From: Devosia sp. FKR38
Lineage (GTDB): Bacteria > Pseudomonadota > Alphaproteobacteria > Rhizobiales > Devosiaceae
Direction of reading: 5' to 3'
DNA length: 64,000 bases
Assembly (NCBI RefSeq): GCF_005222805.1
Contig: NZ_STGC01000005.1
Coordinates: 2,127,256 to 2,191,255 of the forward strand
Below, piece after piece: positions 62,103 to 64,000 of the stretch. Under the pieces are notes generated by a model. That model searched no databases, was not told the DNA's origin, and worked only from the letters and a program-made list of their open reading frames with translations. Both the position numbers and the translations under genes were made by a program. Each line of letters begins with the position of its first letter. The stretch's first letter is position 1.

Positions 62103-63140
62103 ATGGAACTCGGACTATACTCTTTCGCTGAAAACACACCCGATCCGCTGAACGGCGGTGCCCTGCAGAGCCCGGCTGAACGCCTGCGCGACCTGCTTGA
62201 GGAGATCGAGCTGGCCGACCAGCTGGGCCTGTCCTTCTACGGCCTGGGCGAACACCACCGGCCCGACTACACCGCCTCGGCGCCGGTCACCATCCTGGCG
62301 GCCGCTGCCGCGCGCACCAAGTCGATCCGTCTCTCCACCGCCGTCACCGTGCTGAGCTCGGAAGATCCGATCCGCGTCTACCAGCAGTTCGCCACGCTCG
62401 ACAATCTCAGCAATGGCCGCGCCGAAATCATGGCGGGCCGGGGCTCCTTCATCGAGAGCTTCCCGCTCTTCGGGCTCGATCTCAACGACTACGATACCCT
62501 GTTCGAGGAAAAGCTCGAACTGCTGCTCAAGCTCCGCGAACCCGGCGCCGTGTCCTGGCCCGGAGGCCAGCACACCAAGCCCATCCCCGGCATTGCCATC
62601 TATCCCGTCCCGGTGCAGCAGCCCATCCCGCTCTGGATCGCGGTCGGTGGCACGCCCAATTCGGTGGCACGCGCCGCCTATTATGGCCTGCCGCTGATGA
62701 TCGCCATCATCGGCGGCCAGCCGCGCCAGTTCGCGCCGCTGGTCGATTTCTATCGTGAAACCGCCACCAAGGTCGGCCGTGACCCCGCGGCGCTTCCGGT
62801 GGGCATCAGCTCGCATGGTTTCATCGCGGCCGACAGCCAGGATGCGCGCAACCTCGCCTACCCGGCCCATAGCGAAGCCATGAACCGCATCGGCAAGGAA
62901 CGCGGCTGGCCGCCGACCACCCGGGCCCAGTTTGATGCCAGCACCACGCCCAACGGCGCCTATTTCATGGGTTCGCCGCAGGAGATCATCGACAAGATCC
63001 TCATGCAGCACGAGTGGTTCAAGCACGACCGCTTCGGCCTGCAGCTCAGCGTCGGCACCCTGCCGCACGACAAGGTCATGAAGGCCATCGAACTCTATGG
63101 CACCGTGGTCAAACCGGCCGTCGACAAGGCGCTCGACTAA
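62103..63140 (+). CDS. LLM-class flavin-dependent oxidoreductase
   Basis: The 345-aa TIM-barrel protein has luciferase-like monooxygenase motifs: [60 protein letters not shown] and [20 protein letters not shown]. It should use reduced flavin from a partner. The substrate is unknown. It stands alone, followed by a hairpin. Confidence 0.9.
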   Translation: MELGLYSFAENTPDPLNGGALQSPAERLRDLLEEIELADQLGLSFYGLGEHHRPDYTASAPVTILAAAAARTKSIRLSTAVTVLSSEDPIRVYQQFATLDNLSNGRAEIMAGRGSFIESFPLFGLDLNDYDTLFEEKLELLLKLREPGAVSWPGGQHTKPIPGIAIYPVPVQQPIPLWIAVGGTPNSVARAAYYGLPLMIAIIGGQPRQFAPLVDFYRETATKVGRDPAALPVGISSHGFIAADSQDARNLAYPAHSEAMNRIGKERGWPPTTRAQFDASTTPNGAYFMGSPQEIIDKILMQHEWFKHDRFGLQLSVGTLPHDKVMKAIELYGTVVKPAVDKALD

Positions 63141-63152
63141 ATTGAACTATGA

Positions 63153-63174
63153 CCTCTCCCCTTTCGGGGGGAGG
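63153..63174. repeat. GC-rich hairpin, REP-like
   Basis: CCTCTCCCC and GGGGGGAGG flank a 4-base loop (TTTC). It resembles the palindromes at 45269-45355 and lies between two convergent genes, where it may also end transcription. Confidence 0.6.
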
Positions 63175-63230
63175 TGATGCGGCCTGTAGCAAGCCTGGGC
63201 GATCGCTGCCCAGCAGAAGCCTTTTGGCCG

Positions 63231-63680
63231 CTAGCCGCGCCCGCGATAGGCCGGCACGCCTTGCTCGGGCACCCACACGCCTTCGGGCGCTGGCCCAGTC
63301 TGCCAGAACACATCGATCGGCAGCCCGCCACGCGGATACCAATAGCCGCCGATGCGCAGCCAGCGCGGTGCAATCGTGGCGATGATCTTCTTGGCAATGT
63401 CGATCGTGCAGCCCTCGTGGAACGCCCCGTGGTTGCGAAACGAGGTGAGATAGAGCTTGAGCGACTTGGACTCGACCAGGAACTGGTCAGGCACATAGTC
63501 GATCACCAGATGGGCAAAATCCGGCTGCCCCGTCACCGGGCACAGCGAGGTGAACTCTGGCGCCACATAGCGCGCCACATAGTTCACATCCGGATGCGGA
63601 TTGGGCACGGGGTCGAGCACCGCGTCCTCCGGCCGGTCCGGCGTCGCCACCACCCGGCCCAGCTGCAGATCGGCGCTCAT
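63231..63680 (-). CDS. queF: NADPH-dependent 7-cyano-7-deazaguanine reductase
   Basis: The 149-aa single-domain (type I) QueF has [20 protein letters not shown] (catalytic Cys and Asp), [20 protein letters not shown], the catalytic [18 protein letters not shown] (F-x-E-type substrate site), and [14 protein letters not shown]. It reduces preQ0 to preQ1 for queuosine. The following small gene starts before it on the same strand and may be co-transcribed. Confidence 0.94.
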   Translation of the reverse strand: MSADLQLGRVVATPDRPEDAVLDPVPNPHPDVNYVARYVAPEFTSLCPVTGQPDFAHLVIDYVPDQFLVESKSLKLYLTSFRNHGAFHEGCTIDIAKKIIATIAPRWLRIGGYWYPRGGLPIDVFWQTGPAPEGVWVPEQGVPAYRGRG

Positions 63681-63681
63681 C

Positions 63682-63903
63682 TTACTTGCCGCTGCGCTTG
63701 ATCGACTTGATCGCCAGCGGCGGCAGGCCCGACTTTTCAGAGATCAGGCGGTCCTGCTCCTCGATAGCGGCGCGGGCCGGCTCGTCGCCGTCGAGCCCAC
63801 CCAGCAGGTTGGCATCCACCTTGCGGTTCGAGCGCTGGCTGCCGTCGACATAGAACACGTCGAACATCACAAATTCACTGCGGGCGGTTGGCTTCTTTGC
63901 CAT
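63682..63903 (-). CDS. Small uncharacterised protein upstream of queF
   Basis: The 73-aa soluble, charged protein ([60 protein letters not shown]) has no family I recognise. Its stop is one base before the queF ATG, so the two are almost certainly one operon. The bases from 63904 to the end of the window hold no further gene. Confidence 0.65.
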   Translation of the reverse strand: MAKKPTARSEFVMFDVFYVDGSQRSNRKVDANLLGGLDGDEPARAAIEEQDRLISEKSGLPPLAIKSIKRSGK

Positions 63904-64000
63904 GGTCTTTCTCCAAGTACGACAGGCGGCCATGCAGACCCTCGCGGTCCGCATGCGCCGGCATCTGCCAGATTGCGTGTGTCGGTCAGGCTAGTTGAAA

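Overview
High-GC alphaproteobacterial DNA, most likely from the Hyphomicrobiales. I would guess Devosia or a relative, but no 16S or other marker here proves the genus. Supporting signs are the fixNOQP-style cbb3 operon with FixK-type control, a FixL-like heme-PAS kinase, a pst-phoU-phoB operon with long PstC/PstA, and an excisionase overlapping its integrase in the style common in rhizobia-like genomes.

The window has two halves that meet at a tRNA-Ile2(CAT) gene (36907-36982, minus strand). The left half (about 1-36.9 kb) looks like one end of an integrated island: a tyrosine integrase and an overlapping excisionase-like gene lie next to the tRNA 3' end. Its cargo is a micro-oxic/denitrification package. 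Going rightwards it holds the end of a bufferin-type copper peptide operon (partial BufC/HvfC, DoxX), NrtS, a CSS-EAL phosphodiesterase, pdxH, hemN, a FixK/FNR regulator, an OmpR-type regulator and a FixL-like hybrid kinase. Then come pseudoazurin, nirK-nirV-nnrR, nnrS, an unusual operon (450-aa membrane protein, double DUF2249, DUF59), and ccoNOQP with a 67-aa protein, DUF2189, ccoI and ccoS. The rest is hemerythrin-nnrU, ubiD-ubiX, ubiT-ubiU-ubiV for O2-independent ubiquinone synthesis, and a copper operon (DUF2946, YcnI, CopC-CopD). No NO reductase, N2O reductase, ccoG or ccoH is present in the window.

These genes appear to form one regulon. I found nine 14-bp dyads of the form TTG-N8-CAA. 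All lie in promoter positions (hemN, paz, nirK, nnrS, the DUF59 operon, ccoN, hemerythrin-nnrU, ubiT/ubiD, copper operon). Some are TTGCG-type and some TTGAT-type, and two Crp/FNR regulators are encoded among the targets. The logic would be oxygen/NO sensing leading to copper nitrite reductase, high-affinity oxidase, anaerobic heme and quinone synthesis, copper supply and NO-damage control.

The right half (37-64 kb) looks like ordinary chromosome. It has a hydratase and an IclR regulator, the phosphate operon pstSCAB-phoU-phoB behind a Pho box, and a PadR/GyrI-like pair behind a perfect palindrome. It continues with an MFS exporter, a MocR regulator, a rhodanese and an aminotransferase with shared operator-like repeats, and two enzymes of non-phosphorylating pentose breakdown. 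The last stretch has a SIMPL protein, TauE/SafE, YjbQ, a 912-aa repeat-bearing OmpA protein, YqhA, a DUF533 protein, a luciferase-like monooxygenase, queF and a small unknown gene. No CRISPR array, rRNA or insertion sequence was seen.
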